Assembly: GCF_023218075.1 (NCBI RefSeq)
Contig: NZ_JALPTB010000018.1
Span: forward strand, 1 to 64,000
Source of the DNA: Rhodococcus sp. HM1
Lineage (GTDB): Bacteria; Actinomycetota; Actinomycetes; Mycobacteriales; Mycobacteriaceae
Direction of reading: 5' to 3'
DNA: 64,000 bases
Shown here piece after piece: positions 18,596-27,786 of this stretch. A model generated the notes under the pieces. It did not search any database. It had not been told where the DNA came from and saw only the letters and a list, made by a program, of their open reading frames with translations. Both the position numbers and the translations under genes were made by a program. Each line of letters begins with the position of its first letter. The first letter of the stretch is position 1.

Positions 18596-20731
18596 TCAGT
18601 TCCGGACCCGCACCCACGCGTCCTCGAGGAGCGCCACGAGGTCGATCTCGCGGCGGGCCCGGTACGCGCTCAGGACGCGGCGCGGGCGGGTTTCGTCCTC
18701 GAGTCCGATCGCGGCGGCGAGCGCGGCGGCCATGCCCTCCTCCGGCACGATCTCCGGCGTCGAATGCCCGACCAGCGCCAGCGCCTTGCGCAGCGGTTCG
18801 GCGTTGTCGGCGACCGTGCGCAACGGCACCACGTCGAAATGCCCGTCGGGGTGGAACTCGAGGAACACCTCGTTGTCCTCCTCGACTCCGAGATCCTCGA
18901 GGAATCGCCGGATCGTGCCGAGCTGCGGGGTCGCGCCGGACCACCGCATCACCTGCGTCCCCAGCCGGGAACCGAGCACCAGGCCCCCTCCGGGCGGGCA
19001 TCCGACGATCCCGGCCACGGCGGACGGAACCGGGAAGTCGGCGCCGCGCAGGTGGTCGCGGGTGGCGGTGATACGCAGCCGGGAGACGTCGCCGAGCCGG
19101 TAGAGCCGGCGGGTGCGCTGCGGCGACCGCACCGCGACGTGGGTGCGGACCCGTCGCCGGACCCGGCCCCCGACGACCTCGAAGTCGCCGCTGTCCGCGA
19201 AGATCCGAGCGGCGGCCTCCGAGATCGGGAACCGCTCGGTCAGGGCGGCGGCCAGCGCGGCGGCGTCGGCGGACCCGCCGGCCCCGTCGACGATCCGGGC
19301 GATGCGCGCACGGACCGCACCCGGGATGTCGGTCTCCCACCGCGCGAGCGACCACAGTCCGGATTCGGAGACGGCGAACCGTTCGTCGTCCGCGAGCTCA
19401 CCGATGACGGTCGCGGTGTCGTGGGTGGTGTCCATGCGGGTGACGAGGGCGGCGGCGGGCATCGGATCGCCGAGGATCTCGAGCACCTGCGCCGCGCGAT
19501 CGGCGAGGCTGTCCTGGCGAGTGAGGATCCGGCCGTCGATCACCGGCAGCCCGCAGTGCCGCAGCCACGCGGTCAGTTCGCCGGCGGGCAGATTCCACAG
19601 TGCCCCGACGGCGGCGAGTTCGACGACCCCGTTCTCGGATTCGAACTCGGCGAGCAGGGCGCGTGTCTGCCGCTCCGCCTCGGGCAGGTTCGGCACCGCG
19701 ACCCAGCCGTCCGCGACTTCGAAGCGGTCGTCGAGACGGTTCAGCACCCGGCCGAGCGGAACGTCGAGACCGGGAACCTGCCGGGACAGGTCCGGGGACA
19801 GCGCCAGGATCCGGTCGAGCGAGGCGACGGGTCGCACGTGCACGCGCAGCGCGGCGAGCAGGTCCCCGACCGCCGTGCCGAACGGGAACGTCGACGGGGC
19901 GGACGGATCGGCGGGAACATCGTCGAGGACCCGTTGCCGCAGGTTCTCCCGCTCCGGCGCGGGCAAGGCCGCGACGTAGCCGCCGAGTTCGGCGATCGGA
20001 TCGTGCGGTCCGGGCAGCGGCAGGTCGCGCGCGATCAGGGCGGTGATGCGCGCGGCGACCTCCTGGATCTCCTCGGGGGCACCGTCCTCGAGTTCGACGC
20101 GCAGCAGCGGCCGGTCGCCCTGGCCACGCAGCGTCCGCCAGCGGGCCAGTTCCGCGAGATCGGAGACGAGCAGGTCGAGTGCGGGCACGTTCGATCCGGT
20201 GGCCGCACCCTCCGGTGCGCGCAACACGCCGGGATCGCGCAGGATCGCGAGGACCATCGCCGCACACACGATCTCGTGCACGGTGGCGGGGCCGGCGCCG
20301 CGCACCGCGAACAGGTCGGACGGGCTGCGGTCGAGCAGCGCGGCCGTGGTCGCGACCCCCGGCAGGCGGTCGACGATCGTGGCCGCGGCGGTGCTCAGGT
20401 CCAGCGCGGCGACCGGCACGTCGATCCGGTCGGCGAGCCCGGCGGACAGCGGCATGTCCGGATGTTCGGTGACGTAGATGTGGGCGAGGGCCGCGCAGAC
20501 GGCGGGAACGTCGGCCGAGGCGGCCGTCTCGGCCGGCGACTGCTTCTCCCACCAGCGGTCGCCGGGAGCGAGTTCGGACAGGGCCGCGGCGCGTCCGGAA
20601 CCGTACCGGTCGAGCCACGGCATCAGATCGAGCCAGCGGCGCTCCCCGAGTTCCTTGTCGGACAACGCAATGGACCACAGCGACACGACCGGCTGCTCCT
20701 CTTCGACGCTCGGCGGGATATCACGAACCAC
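18596..20731 (-). CDS. Large hypothetical protein with helix-hairpin-helix and winged-helix-like segments
   Basis: About 711 residues from GTG 20731, placed by homology-like content starting at VVRDIPPSVEEE; the frame is open to 21106, but that part overlaps the divergent lipase gene and is low-complexity. One segment (LLDRSPSDLFAVRGAGPATVHEIV) resembles the helix-hairpin-helix of the RNA polymerase alpha C-terminal domain. Later parts (VLEILGDPMPAAALVTRM, then DDERFAVSESGLWSLARWE) resemble winged-helix repeats that accompany sigma-region-4-like proteins. This points to a DNA- or nucleic-acid-binding regulator, but no catalytic motif is visible and the family is uncertain. The C-terminal 150 residues are mixed alpha/beta and unassigned. 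Confidence 0.75.
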   Translation of the reverse strand: MVRDIPPSVEEEQPVVSLWSIALSDKELGERRWLDLMPWLDRYGSGRAAALSELAPGDRWWEKQSPAETAASADVPAVCAALAHIYVTEHPDMPLSAGLADRIDVPVAALDLSTAAATIVDRLPGVATTAALLDRSPSDLFAVRGAGPATVHEIVCAAMVLAILRDPGVLRAPEGAATGSNVPALDLLVSDLAELARWRTLRGQGDRPLLRVELEDGAPEEIQEVAARITALIARDLPLPGPHDPIAELGGYVAALPAPERENLRQRVLDDVPADPSAPSTFPFGTAVGDLLAALRVHVRPVASLDRILALSPDLSRQVPGLDVPLGRVLNRLDDRFEVADGWVAVPNLPEAERQTRALLAEFESENGVVELAAVGALWNLPAGELTAWLRHCGLPVIDGRILTRQDSLADRAAQVLEILGDPMPAAALVTRMDTTHDTATVIGELADDERFAVSESGLWSLARWETDIPGAVRARIARIVDGAGGSADAAALAAALTERFPISEAAARIFADSGDFEVVGGRVRRRVRTHVAVRSPQRTRRLYRLGDVSRLRITATRDHLRGADFPVPSAVAGIVGCPPGGGLVLGSRLGTQVMRWSGATPQLGTIRRFLEDLGVEEDNEVFLEFHPDGHFDVVPLRTVADNAEPLRKALALVGHSTPEIVPEEGMAAALAAAIGLEDETRPRRVLSAYRARREIDLVALLEDAWVRVRN

Positions 20732-20927
20732 GGACCCCCCACCGCCGCGGTCACCCACGAGAGGAAACCGCCCGGTCGACTCTACCGGTGCGCCACCGCC
20801 CGGGCTCGTGACGGGGCCGAGAGACCCGGGACGGCCCGGCGATTCGCCCGGATCGGCGCCCACCCGGCGGTAACGTTGACGGTGTCGGGGCATTCCACCG
20901 AGGTTCACCTCGAGCGAGGAGTTCCGG

Positions 20928-22214
20928 ATGCGACGGCCACATCGCGCGACCCCCGTACTGTCGGCCGGATCGCTCTTGACCACAGTCCTCGTCACGGTGT
21001 GGCTCCTGTCGACCGCCGGCCCGGCGACCGCGTCACCGGTGTCCGGGTTCCCCCTTCCGCCACCGCCGCGTGTGACCCTCGACGACCTGCTGCCGACCCC
21101 GATCACCGACGACGAGTTCTTCGCGCGACCCGCGGATCTCGAGGCCTACCCGCCGGGCACGGTGCTGCGGGAACGTGCGGTGCGGATGCGGGCGCTCCCG
21201 GCGGCGCTCGTCCCTCACACCGCACGGCAGTTCCTGGTGCGCTCGACCGACGCGTCGGGACGGCCGATCCCGGTGACCGCGACGCTCGTGCTGCCCGACG
21301 CCCCGTGGCCCGGCGGGACGCGGCCGGTCGTCGTCTACAACATGGCGATCGATTCGCTCGGCACCCGCTGTACCCCGTCGTATCGGATGGTGCACGATGC
21401 CGTCGACATCGACGTCCCGCCGATGCTGCCGGTCCTGCTCGCCCACGGCTGGGCGGTGCTCGTCCCCGATCACGAGGGACCGAACATGGCGTATGCCGCC
21501 GGCCCGCTCGCCGGGCACGCCGTGCTGGATTCGATCCGGGGGTTGCGCACCGTCGCACCCGACCTCGCGGATTCTCCGCTCGCGATGACCGGCTACAGCG
21601 GCGGCGCCATCGCGACGGGCTGGGCCGCGCAACTGCAACCGACGTACGCGCCCGACGTGCAGTTCACCGGCGCCGCGGCCGGTGGGCTGCCCGCCGACCT
21701 GTCGCTGCTGCGGGCCACGATGAACGGGCAGCTCGGAGCCGGGCTGTTCCTCGCGGCGACGGTGGGTCTGGCCCGCGAGTATCCGCAACTGCTGGACCTG
21801 GCCGACCCGTTGACCGGGGTCCTGGCCCGGACCCCGCTGAAGGACCAGTGCACGATCGTACTGGCCGCCACCGGCGTCGCCATGGTTCCCGTCGAGGTGT
21901 TCACCACCGTCCCGGACCCGTTCGACGATCCGCGGGTGCGGCAGGTGCTCGACGACAACCGGCTCGGCGGGCAGATCCCGCAGGCCCCGATGTACCTGTA
22001 CCACGGGTCGTCGCAGGTGTTCCTCGGTGACGAGTTCATCCCGGAATCGGGAGTTCTTGCCCTGCAACAGCAATGGTGCGCCGGCGGCGCGAACGTGACC
22101 TATGTGCCGGTGTGGGGTGAACACCTGACGGCCGCGGTCGCGGGTGCACCCGGGATGCTGGACTGGATCTCCGAGCGGCTCGCCGGTGTGCCGGCACCGC
22201 AGGGGTGCCCGTGA
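20928..22214 (+). CDS. Secreted lipase (LIP/PF03583 family)
   Basis: 428-residue alpha/beta hydrolase predicted to be exported. Residues 1-36 form a signal peptide: RR near the N-terminus, hydrophobic core, then ATAS before SPV. The nucleophile elbow is GYSGG near residue 223 (MTGYSGGAIATGWAA), and later LYHGSSQVF and VPVWGEHLTA are consistent with the acid and histidine regions. This layout (VVVYNMAIDSLG, PDHEGPN, DSIRGLR) fits the secretory lipase family that hydrolyses triacylglycerols or other lipid esters. AGGAG lies seven bases upstream of the ATG. The gene is divergent from the large DNA-binding-like gene across a 196-base gap. Confidence 0.88.
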   Translation: MRRPHRATPVLSAGSLLTTVLVTVWLLSTAGPATASPVSGFPLPPPPRVTLDDLLPTPITDDEFFARPADLEAYPPGTVLRERAVRMRALPAALVPHTARQFLVRSTDASGRPIPVTATLVLPDAPWPGGTRPVVVYNMAIDSLGTRCTPSYRMVHDAVDIDVPPMLPVLLAHGWAVLVPDHEGPNMAYAAGPLAGHAVLDSIRGLRTVAPDLADSPLAMTGYSGGAIATGWAAQLQPTYAPDVQFTGAAAGGLPADLSLLRATMNGQLGAGLFLAATVGLAREYPQLLDLADPLTGVLARTPLKDQCTIVLAATGVAMVPVEVFTTVPDPFDDPRVRQVLDDNRLGGQIPQAPMYLYHGSSQVFLGDEFIPESGVLALQQQWCAGGANVTYVPVWGEHLTAAVAGAPGMLDWISERLAGVPAPQGCP

Positions 22215-22235
22215 ACGATCACGACGCCCGAACGA

Positions 22236-22433
22236 TCACGACGCAGCCGTGTCCGAATCCTGGGCGTCCTGCGCGGCGGGCCTCAGCCGCAGTAGCACCA
22301 AGCCCGCGACGAACGCGACGATCAACGACGCGACCGCACCATTGACGTGCAGGGCATTGACCGCGACCGCCGCCCCGCCGACACCGGCGAGCAGCGCACA
22401 CCACAGCAACGCCTTTGCGATCACCACACCCAT
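22236..22433 (-). CDS. Small two-helix membrane protein
   Basis: 65 residues with two hydrophobic segments (VIAKALLWCALLAGVGGAAVAV and VASLIVAFVAGLVLLRL) followed by a short charged tail. ATG 22433 was chosen because GGAGGG lies nine bases upstream; an in-frame upstream start at 22466 lacks this. Function unknown. It is convergent with the lipase gene 21 bases away and divergent from the HMG-CoA lyase gene. Confidence 0.65.
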   Translation of the reverse strand: MGVVIAKALLWCALLAGVGGAAVAVNALHVNGAVASLIVAFVAGLVLLRLRPAAQDAQDSDTAAS

Positions 22434-22622
22434 GACCACGCACCCTCCAAGGCCCCGATCCGACAAACGACAATAGTGTCACCCGTCACAACCGCTGCGA
22501 CACCGGGTCCGGCGTGTCCGAGAATCCGCGTTCCGGCGACTCCCCACGGGCCGTCCCGGTCCGTAGGCTCGGAGCCGGATGCCCCGGCGGAATCCGGGCG
22601 TGAGACGAGGCGGAGGTACGGC

Positions 22623-23561
22623 GTGAACTTCGGGGACGTGCGACTGCAGGATGTGACCCTGCGGGATGTGACACTGCGCGACGGACTGCAACTGACCGGC
22701 AAGCTCCTGCCCACCGAACGCAAGGTGCGCCTCGCCCGGTCCCTGCTGGCCACCGGCATCCCCGAGCTCGAGATCGGTTCGCTCGCCCGCCCGGACCTGG
22801 TCCCCCCGATGGCCAACACCCTGGAGTTGATCGCGGCGCTCACCGAGGAGGAACTCGATCGCTGCTGGGTGTGGGTCGCCACGCCGCGGCACGTGGAGAA
22901 GGCGATCGCGGCCGGCGCGCGCCACTTCCAGTACTGCTTCTCGGTGTCCGACGCCCACAACAACGCGAACATCGGCCGCGACACCGAGACGAGCGTCGCC
23001 GCGATGCCCGCCGCCGTCGAACTGGCCCACGCCGCCGGCGGCAGCATCCAGCTGTGCCTCGCCACGTCGTTCACCTGCCCGTTCGACGGCCCCGTCGACC
23101 CGGACCGGGTCCTGGAGATCGCGTGCGATCCGCGGACCGACGGCGCCGCCGACATCGTCCTCGCCGACACCCTCGGGCAGGCCGTGCCCGGCCAGGTCGC
23201 CGAGCTGATCGCGCGGGTCCGCACCGAATCCCCCGCGCGCCGGATCGTCTACCACGGCCACGACACGTGGGGACTCGGTGTCGCGAACAGCCTGGCCGCG
23301 GTGTCGGCCGGTGCGAGCGTCGTCGACGGGGCCCTCGCCGGGCTCGGCGGCTGCCCGTTCGCGCCCGGTGCGAGCGGTAACACCGCCACCGAGGACCTGC
23401 TGTTCGCAACCCGCCCGCAGTGGCTGTCGCCGGACGTGTTCGCCGATCTGGTGCGGCTCGGCGAGGACCTCGTGGCCGAACTGGACGAACCGAACCGGGC
23501 ACGGGCGACGCAGGGCGCCCGTTCGGAAGCCGCAGCGTTCGAATGGGTGCTGCGTTCGTGA
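22623..23561 (+). CDS. Hydroxymethylglutaryl-CoA lyase
   Basis: 312-residue TIM-barrel lyase that splits HMG-CoA into acetyl-CoA and acetoacetate, as in leucine breakdown. TLRDGLQ at the N-terminus is the metal- and substrate-binding HMGL-like motif. GLGGCPFAPGASGNTATEDL near residue 240 matches the HMG-CoA lyase signature with its catalytic cysteine, and YHGHDTWGLG supplies the metal-binding histidines. GTG start chosen: GGAGG lies six bases upstream, while the longer frame back to 22347 overlaps the small membrane gene. The N-terminus reads QDVTLRDVTLRDG, a 15-base tandem duplication. Glycerate kinase follows after 13 bases, suggesting one operon. Confidence 0.9.
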   Translation: MNFGDVRLQDVTLRDVTLRDGLQLTGKLLPTERKVRLARSLLATGIPELEIGSLARPDLVPPMANTLELIAALTEEELDRCWVWVATPRHVEKAIAAGARHFQYCFSVSDAHNNANIGRDTETSVAAMPAAVELAHAAGGSIQLCLATSFTCPFDGPVDPDRVLEIACDPRTDGAADIVLADTLGQAVPGQVAELIARVRTESPARRIVYHGHDTWGLGVANSLAAVSAGASVVDGALAGLGGCPFAPGASGNTATEDLLFATRPQWLSPDVFADLVRLGEDLVAELDEPNRARATQGARSEAAAFEWVLRS

Positions 23562-23574
23562 CAGGATCACCAGC

Positions 23575-24531
23575 GTGCGGATCCTGATCGCCCCGGACAG
23601 TTTCAAGGGCACCTACCGTGCGGCCGAGGTCGCGGACTCCGTCGCGGCCGGCGCCGAAACGTCGGGGCACGAGACGATCCGGCTCCCGGTCGCCGACGGC
23701 GGCGAGGGCACCCTCGAAGTCCTGACCGGGCCGATGCTGCTCGACCGCATCGAGGTCGAGACGGTCAACCCGTGGCGGGTGTCGTGCGCGGGGACGTTCG
23801 GACTGGCACCGGACGGAACCGCCGTCGTCGAACTCGCGACCGCGAGCGGAATCACGACCCCGCACAACGGTTTCCGCGATCCGGTCACCGCGGACACCTA
23901 CGGTACGGGCTTGCTGATGGCGGAGGCGGCGCGATGCGGCGCGGAGCGCATCGTCGTCGCGGCCGGTGGTTCGGCGACCACCGACGGCGGCCTCGGCGCC
24001 ATCGCCGCGATCGACTCGTCCGGCGGCCTGCACGGCGCGGCGGTCACGGTCCTGACCGACGTCACCACCCGATACGTCGACGCGGCACGGGTGTTCGGTC
24101 CGCAGAAGGGCGCCGACCCCGCCACGGTGGATCTGCTCACCCAGCGGCTCGACGCGACCGCGATGGCCCTGCCGCGCGACCCGCGGTGCGTCGACGGCAC
24201 CGGCGCGGCCGGCGGCTTCTCCGGCGGCATGTGGGCCCGGTACTGCGCCGAACTGCGCTCCGGTGCCGAATTCGTGCTCGACGCCCTCGCATTCGACCGG
24301 CATCTCGCGACCGCCGACCTCGTGGTCGTCGGCGAGGGGCGTCTCGACGGGCAGAGCCGCGCCGGGAAGATCGTCTCCGCGATCCTCGCCCGGACCGGGT
24401 CGGTACCGGTGGTCGCGGTCGTCGGGTCGGTCGGTGACGACCTCGGCGACTACCGCGACCGGTTCGCCGATGTGATCGTCGCGTCGGATGCGGACGCGAT
24501 GCGCGCGGCAGGAGCCCGGCTGGGCCGCTGA
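23575..24531 (+). CDS. Glycerate kinase (GarK/GlxK family)
   Basis: 318-residue kinase of the type-1 glycerate kinase family (PF02595), which phosphorylates D-glycerate using ATP. It carries the family landmarks IAPDSFKG at the N-terminus, PVADGGEGT near residue 43, AGGSATTDGG near 130 and VGEGRLDGQS near 255. The GTG at 23575 gives the start directly before RILIAPDSFKG; the longer open frame upstream lies inside the HMG-CoA lyase gene. The length is slightly short for the family (usually about 370-380), but all motifs are present. It is co-directional with the lyase. Confidence 0.88.
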   Translation: MRILIAPDSFKGTYRAAEVADSVAAGAETSGHETIRLPVADGGEGTLEVLTGPMLLDRIEVETVNPWRVSCAGTFGLAPDGTAVVELATASGITTPHNGFRDPVTADTYGTGLLMAEAARCGAERIVVAAGGSATTDGGLGAIAAIDSSGGLHGAAVTVLTDVTTRYVDAARVFGPQKGADPATVDLLTQRLDATAMALPRDPRCVDGTGAAGGFSGGMWARYCAELRSGAEFVLDALAFDRHLATADLVVVGEGRLDGQSRAGKIVSAILARTGSVPVVAVVGSVGDDLGDYRDRFADVIVASDADAMRAAGARLGR

Positions 24532-24544
24532 CCTTCCGAATCCC

Positions 24545-25540
24545 CTACGGGCAGGGCGCTGTCGGTGCAGGGGTGGGAGTCGGCGCGGGGCCCGTGTCCG
24601 GATCCGAGGCGCGGGCGGGCCAGGACGCGGGACGGATCTGCGGTGCGTCGGGTTCCTCCGATGCACACGGCGCCGCTTCCGGAGTTGCGGTGCCGGCCGA
24701 CGCGGGCGGCGCGGACGTCGGGACCGGCCGTTCGTCGAACACGACGGCGGGTTCGTTCTCCCTCGATTCGCCGGCACCGCCGATCGCGACCGCGAGCCCG
24801 GCTCCGAGGATCGCGAGCAGCACGACCAGCACTCCCACCAGGGCGGCGATCCGGCCTCGGTTGTTGCCTCCCCCGGGCACCGGCGGCGGCGCGTCCTGCC
24901 GTGCCGCGACCAATGCCGCACCCGTCGCGCGGTGCCACGGCACCCCGTGCGGGGTCACGAACGGGACCCCGAGCACGGTGGCCAGTTCGCGGGCGGGACC
25001 GGCGTCGCCGGGACGCAGATCCAGGAACACCAGGGCCTGCGGGGATCGGCCGGCGCGGGCGACCGCCTCGTCCATCGCGTCCGGCAGCAGGTCGGCGTAG
25101 CCGACGAGTTCGTCGCCCTCCGGGGTCACGGCCGCCAGCACGCTGCCGGCGGGGACGTCCACGACCGACACGGTCTCCGCTCCCCCGCTGCGGGTGTGCA
25201 CGGCCAGCACCGGGGTCTCGGCCAGTTCGGGGGCGTTGGCCAGGTACGCGAGCCGGGTCGCGTCCACGTCGGCCGGGGTCACTTCCACGGTCGCGGCCTC
25301 GCGGACGGCGTCGACGACGGCGGGATCGGCGACCAACCCGATGCGGCCGATGGCCAGCCCCGCGCGTTCGGCACGTTCGGTCATGGCGGCGACGGCACCG
25401 ACCGCCGCGGCGGTCGTGTCGTCGGCGTCGGACGCGGCCCAGCGCTGCGAATCGAACGGGCCGAGCGCCGGTACATCGGCGTCGACGAGTACCGCGCTGA
25501 TCTCCCCGTCGTCGACCGCGACACCGAGCACCGCACGCAT
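24545..25540 (-). CDS. Membrane-anchored protein with proline-rich tail (DUF7159-like)
   Basis: 331 residues. Residues 1-215 form a soluble domain with alternating beta/alpha pattern (MRAVLGVAVDDGEISAVLVD at the start) reminiscent of actin-like folds and of mycobacterial DUF7159 proteins. A single transmembrane helix at about 232-253 (IAALVGVLVVLLAILGAGLAVAI) is followed by an extracytoplasmic tail rich in Pro, Ala and Thr with two Cys. GAGGGGG precedes the ATG by about five bases. Function unknown; the family name is from memory. It is convergent with glycerate kinase. Confidence 0.75.
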   Translation of the reverse strand: MRAVLGVAVDDGEISAVLVDADVPALGPFDSQRWAASDADDTTAAAVGAVAAMTERAERAGLAIGRIGLVADPAVVDAVREAATVEVTPADVDATRLAYLANAPELAETPVLAVHTRSGGAETVSVVDVPAGSVLAAVTPEGDELVGYADLLPDAMDEAVARAGRSPQALVFLDLRPGDAGPARELATVLGVPFVTPHGVPWHRATGAALVAARQDAPPPVPGGGNNRGRIAALVGVLVVLLAILGAGLAVAIGGAGESRENEPAVVFDERPVPTSAPPASAGTATPEAAPCASEEPDAPQIRPASWPARASDPDTGPAPTPTPAPTAPCP

Positions 25541-25603
25541 GACATCCCCCTCGCCGGCACGGACTCACCTGGACGGACAACCGAGCGTAACCGACGGCTG
25601 CCC

Positions 25604-26086
25604 TCACCGCGGGTAGCAGCCGACCTCGAGTCCGAGCACCGTCGACACCCCGGCACCGAACGTGACCGCCGAGCCGTCGGAGGCGACCCGTCGTTCGTCG
25701 AATCGCCGGGCCAACCGCGGCACCGCCACCCGCTGATGGAATCCGGCGCGGGCAGCGGCCCGGTCGAACACCGCCACGGCACGGTCCACGTCGTGGGGCA
25801 CGCTGTGGTCGGACACGAGCAGCGGCAGGTGCGCGACCCAGCCGGTGCTGCCGTCCGTCATCTCGCACCCCGCGTTCAGGCGCGAGTGGTCGGTGCCGAA
25901 GACCAGTTCCGGAAATTCCGCCGACAGCGCGTCGGCGATCTCGTGGTGCACCCGCAGGTAGTGGTCGACGGCCCCGTCGATGGTGGTCGCGACCGGTTCC
26001 GGGACGGCGTGGAATTCCGGATCGGACGCGCATCCGGTGGTCGCCGCGAGCAGCAGCGCCACCGGGAGAAGTCGCCGGGCGCTCAT
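25604..26086 (-). CDS. Secreted lipoprotein, hypothetical
   Basis: 160 residues with a lipoprotein signal peptide: RR at 4-5, hydrophobic core, and lipobox LAATTGC with Cys near residue 19. The mature part has no motif I recognise; two further cysteines (NAGCEM and EVGCYPR) could form a disulfide. Its start overlaps the stop of the upstream DUF1023 hydrolase by four bases (ATGA), so it probably serves the same process at the cell envelope. Confidence 0.82.
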   Translation of the reverse strand: MSARRLLPVALLLAATTGCASDPEFHAVPEPVATTIDGAVDHYLRVHHEIADALSAEFPELVFGTDHSRLNAGCEMTDGSTGWVAHLPLLVSDHSVPHDVDRAVAVFDRAAARAGFHQRVAVPRLARRFDERRVASDGSAVTFGAGVSTVLGLEVGCYPR

Positions 26087-27663
26087 CGCACCGCCTGCCC
26101 GGCCAGGCCCGCGACGACCAGTGCGACGTTGTAGGAACTCGTCGTCCCGGGGGTCAGGTAGGCGCTGTGCCCGATCGAGCCGCGGTACGCCTCACCGGTC
26201 GCGCCGATGCCCGGATCCGACGACAGCCGGGTCAGGCCGTCGAGGAAGCTGGGATCGCCGCCGAACGTGCCGACATCGGCGACCGGGTCACGGTCGGCCT
26301 CGACGAGGAACGCCGAGCCCGGCGCCAGCCCCAGGTCGTGGATGTCGTCGGTACCGATACCCGGCGCGCCGAGGAACACCGCGGCGTCGGCGGGGGCGCC
26401 CTGTGCCAGTGCCATGCCGGTGACGAGCGCACCGTAGGAGTGCCCGATCGCCGTCACGTTCGGATTGTCCTCGCGCGCATCGAGACTCGTCAGGAACCGG
26501 GCCAGGCCGGGTGCCGCGCGGGTCGCCGCGAGATCGGACACCGGGCTCTGCTCCGTTATTGCGAGACCCCAACCCCATTGCGGAGCTTGATAATTCAGCC
26601 AGGTCACCGCCGCGACCGAACGGTCCGGGCGACCGGACGACTCCAGCCCGCGTTCGGCCTGGGACCGGACCGCCGCGATCTGTTCGTCGTAGCCGGCGAG
26701 ATTGCCTTGCACCGTCGAGCCGGCGCCCGGGGTGAACACCGCGACGTGGTCGGCGGTGTCGACATCCCCCACCGCGACCGCGGCCATCGCCTCGCGCCCG
26801 GACAGGTCGAGCGCCAGCAGCTGCCGGTCGCCGCGCTCGAGCACGTCCGCGACGGCGTCGAGCGCGGCGAGTTTCCTGCGGGTCTGTTCGAGGCCGGCGT
26901 CGGCGTTGCTGAACAGGCCCCCGAAGATGTTGCCGTCGAGTTCGGTGGCCAGCCGCTCGGCGACGCGTTCGAGCCGGACGCGCTCGGTCTCGAGCAGTGC
27001 GCGATTCGCGCGGTCACGGTCGGCGGCAGGAATCCCGTCGAGCCCGCCGATCTCGCCCGGCCGGGTGGTGAGCAGATGCTCGCGGGCCTGCGCGCCGAGC
27101 ATGTCCCACCAGCGCATCACCTCGCGCGGATCGGTGCCCGGCCCGGGAACCGGGACGATCGCCGGGCCCTGGGTGTGGATCCTGCCGAACGGTGTCCCGC
27201 CGACGTCGAGGTCGACCGCGACCTCGGCGAGCGCGGCCGCGGCCTCGCGGTCGAGGGCCGCGGCGGACTCGAGGATCGCGGCGATCTGCGCGCGGATGTC
27301 GTCGGCGTCGGCGGAATCGGCGGGCATGACGGTGCCGTCCGGTCCGATCGCCAGCCCGAGCTCCGCTGCCCGGCTCGCGGTTTCGTCGAGCCTGCCGCGC
27401 AGCAGCCGGAGCCTCGGCGCGCAGTCCGAGGCGCACCGTCCCACCTTCCGATACGAATCCGCTTGGTCGGCAATGCGTTTACCGGTCCGCGCGATGTTCC
27501 CGGCGGCGGTGTCGGAGGCCGCTCCGATCCACACCTCGCCGAAGTCACCGGCCGCGCCGACGTCGACACCGACGTTCTCGATCCGCCCGGCGAACGCCCC
27601 GAGTGTGCCGCCGAACTTCTCGAGCGCGTCCGGATTCCATTGCTGCAGTTGCCGGATGTCCAT
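26083..27663 (-). CDS. DUF1023 alpha/beta hydrolase with WXG100-like N-terminus
   Basis: 526 residues. Residues 1-110 are helical with the W-x-G-like signature of ESX substrates (WNPDAL, EVWIGAASDTA). The C-terminal half is the DUF1023 alpha/beta hydrolase: nucleophile motif GHSYG near 404, acid VEADRDPVADV near 455, histidine in IGHSAYL near 505. DUF1023 proteins are common in Mycobacterium, Rhodococcus and Streptomyces and are thought to be exported or envelope-associated hydrolases; the substrate is unknown. No classical signal peptide is visible, in keeping with type VII export, but this is inference. It is translationally coupled to the lipoprotein downstream. Confidence 0.85.
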   Translation of the reverse strand: MDIRQLQQWNPDALEKFGGTLGAFAGRIENVGVDVGAAGDFGEVWIGAASDTAAGNIARTGKRIADQADSYRKVGRCASDCAPRLRLLRGRLDETASRAAELGLAIGPDGTVMPADSADADDIRAQIAAILESAAALDREAAAALAEVAVDLDVGGTPFGRIHTQGPAIVPVPGPGTDPREVMRWWDMLGAQAREHLLTTRPGEIGGLDGIPAADRDRANRALLETERVRLERVAERLATELDGNIFGGLFSNADAGLEQTRRKLAALDAVADVLERGDRQLLALDLSGREAMAAVAVGDVDTADHVAVFTPGAGSTVQGNLAGYDEQIAAVRSQAERGLESSGRPDRSVAAVTWLNYQAPQWGWGLAITEQSPVSDLAATRAAPGLARFLTSLDAREDNPNVTAIGHSYGALVTGMALAQGAPADAAVFLGAPGIGTDDIHDLGLAPGSAFLVEADRDPVADVGTFGGDPSFLDGLTRLSSDPGIGATGEAYRGSIGHSAYLTPGTTSSYNVALVVAGLAGQAVR

Positions 27664-27705
27664 CCGCTCTCACCCCCCGAATCGCACAGTAGAGGAGGGC
27701 AACGA

Positions 27706-27739
27706 CACCCGGCCCGCGACGAGCGTCGCGGGCCGGGTG
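27706..27739 (-). terminator. Perfect GC-rich hairpin after the ABC exporter operon
   Basis: CACCCGGCCCGCGACG at 27706-27721 pairs perfectly over 16 bases with CGTCGCGGGCCGGGTG at 27724-27739, with only AG between the arms. It lies 48 bases past the stop of the FtsX-type permease and before the DUF1023 gene. It is a strong intrinsic-type terminator although no T-run is present, as is usual in actinomycetes. Confidence 0.8.
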
Positions 27740-27786
27740 CCTGTGGATGAATCGTGCGGTTGTGGAAAACCGTCCTTGCCGGACGA

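Noticed and set aside
17546-22030. 1494-codon plus-strand frame across three genes
   Set aside because: It runs antisense to two minus-strand genes and then out of frame with the lipase, which has a signal peptide and catalytic motif.
22219-22482. Alternative 87-residue frame over the small membrane protein
   Set aside because: It lacks hydrophobic segments and a ribosome site, whereas the chosen frame has both.
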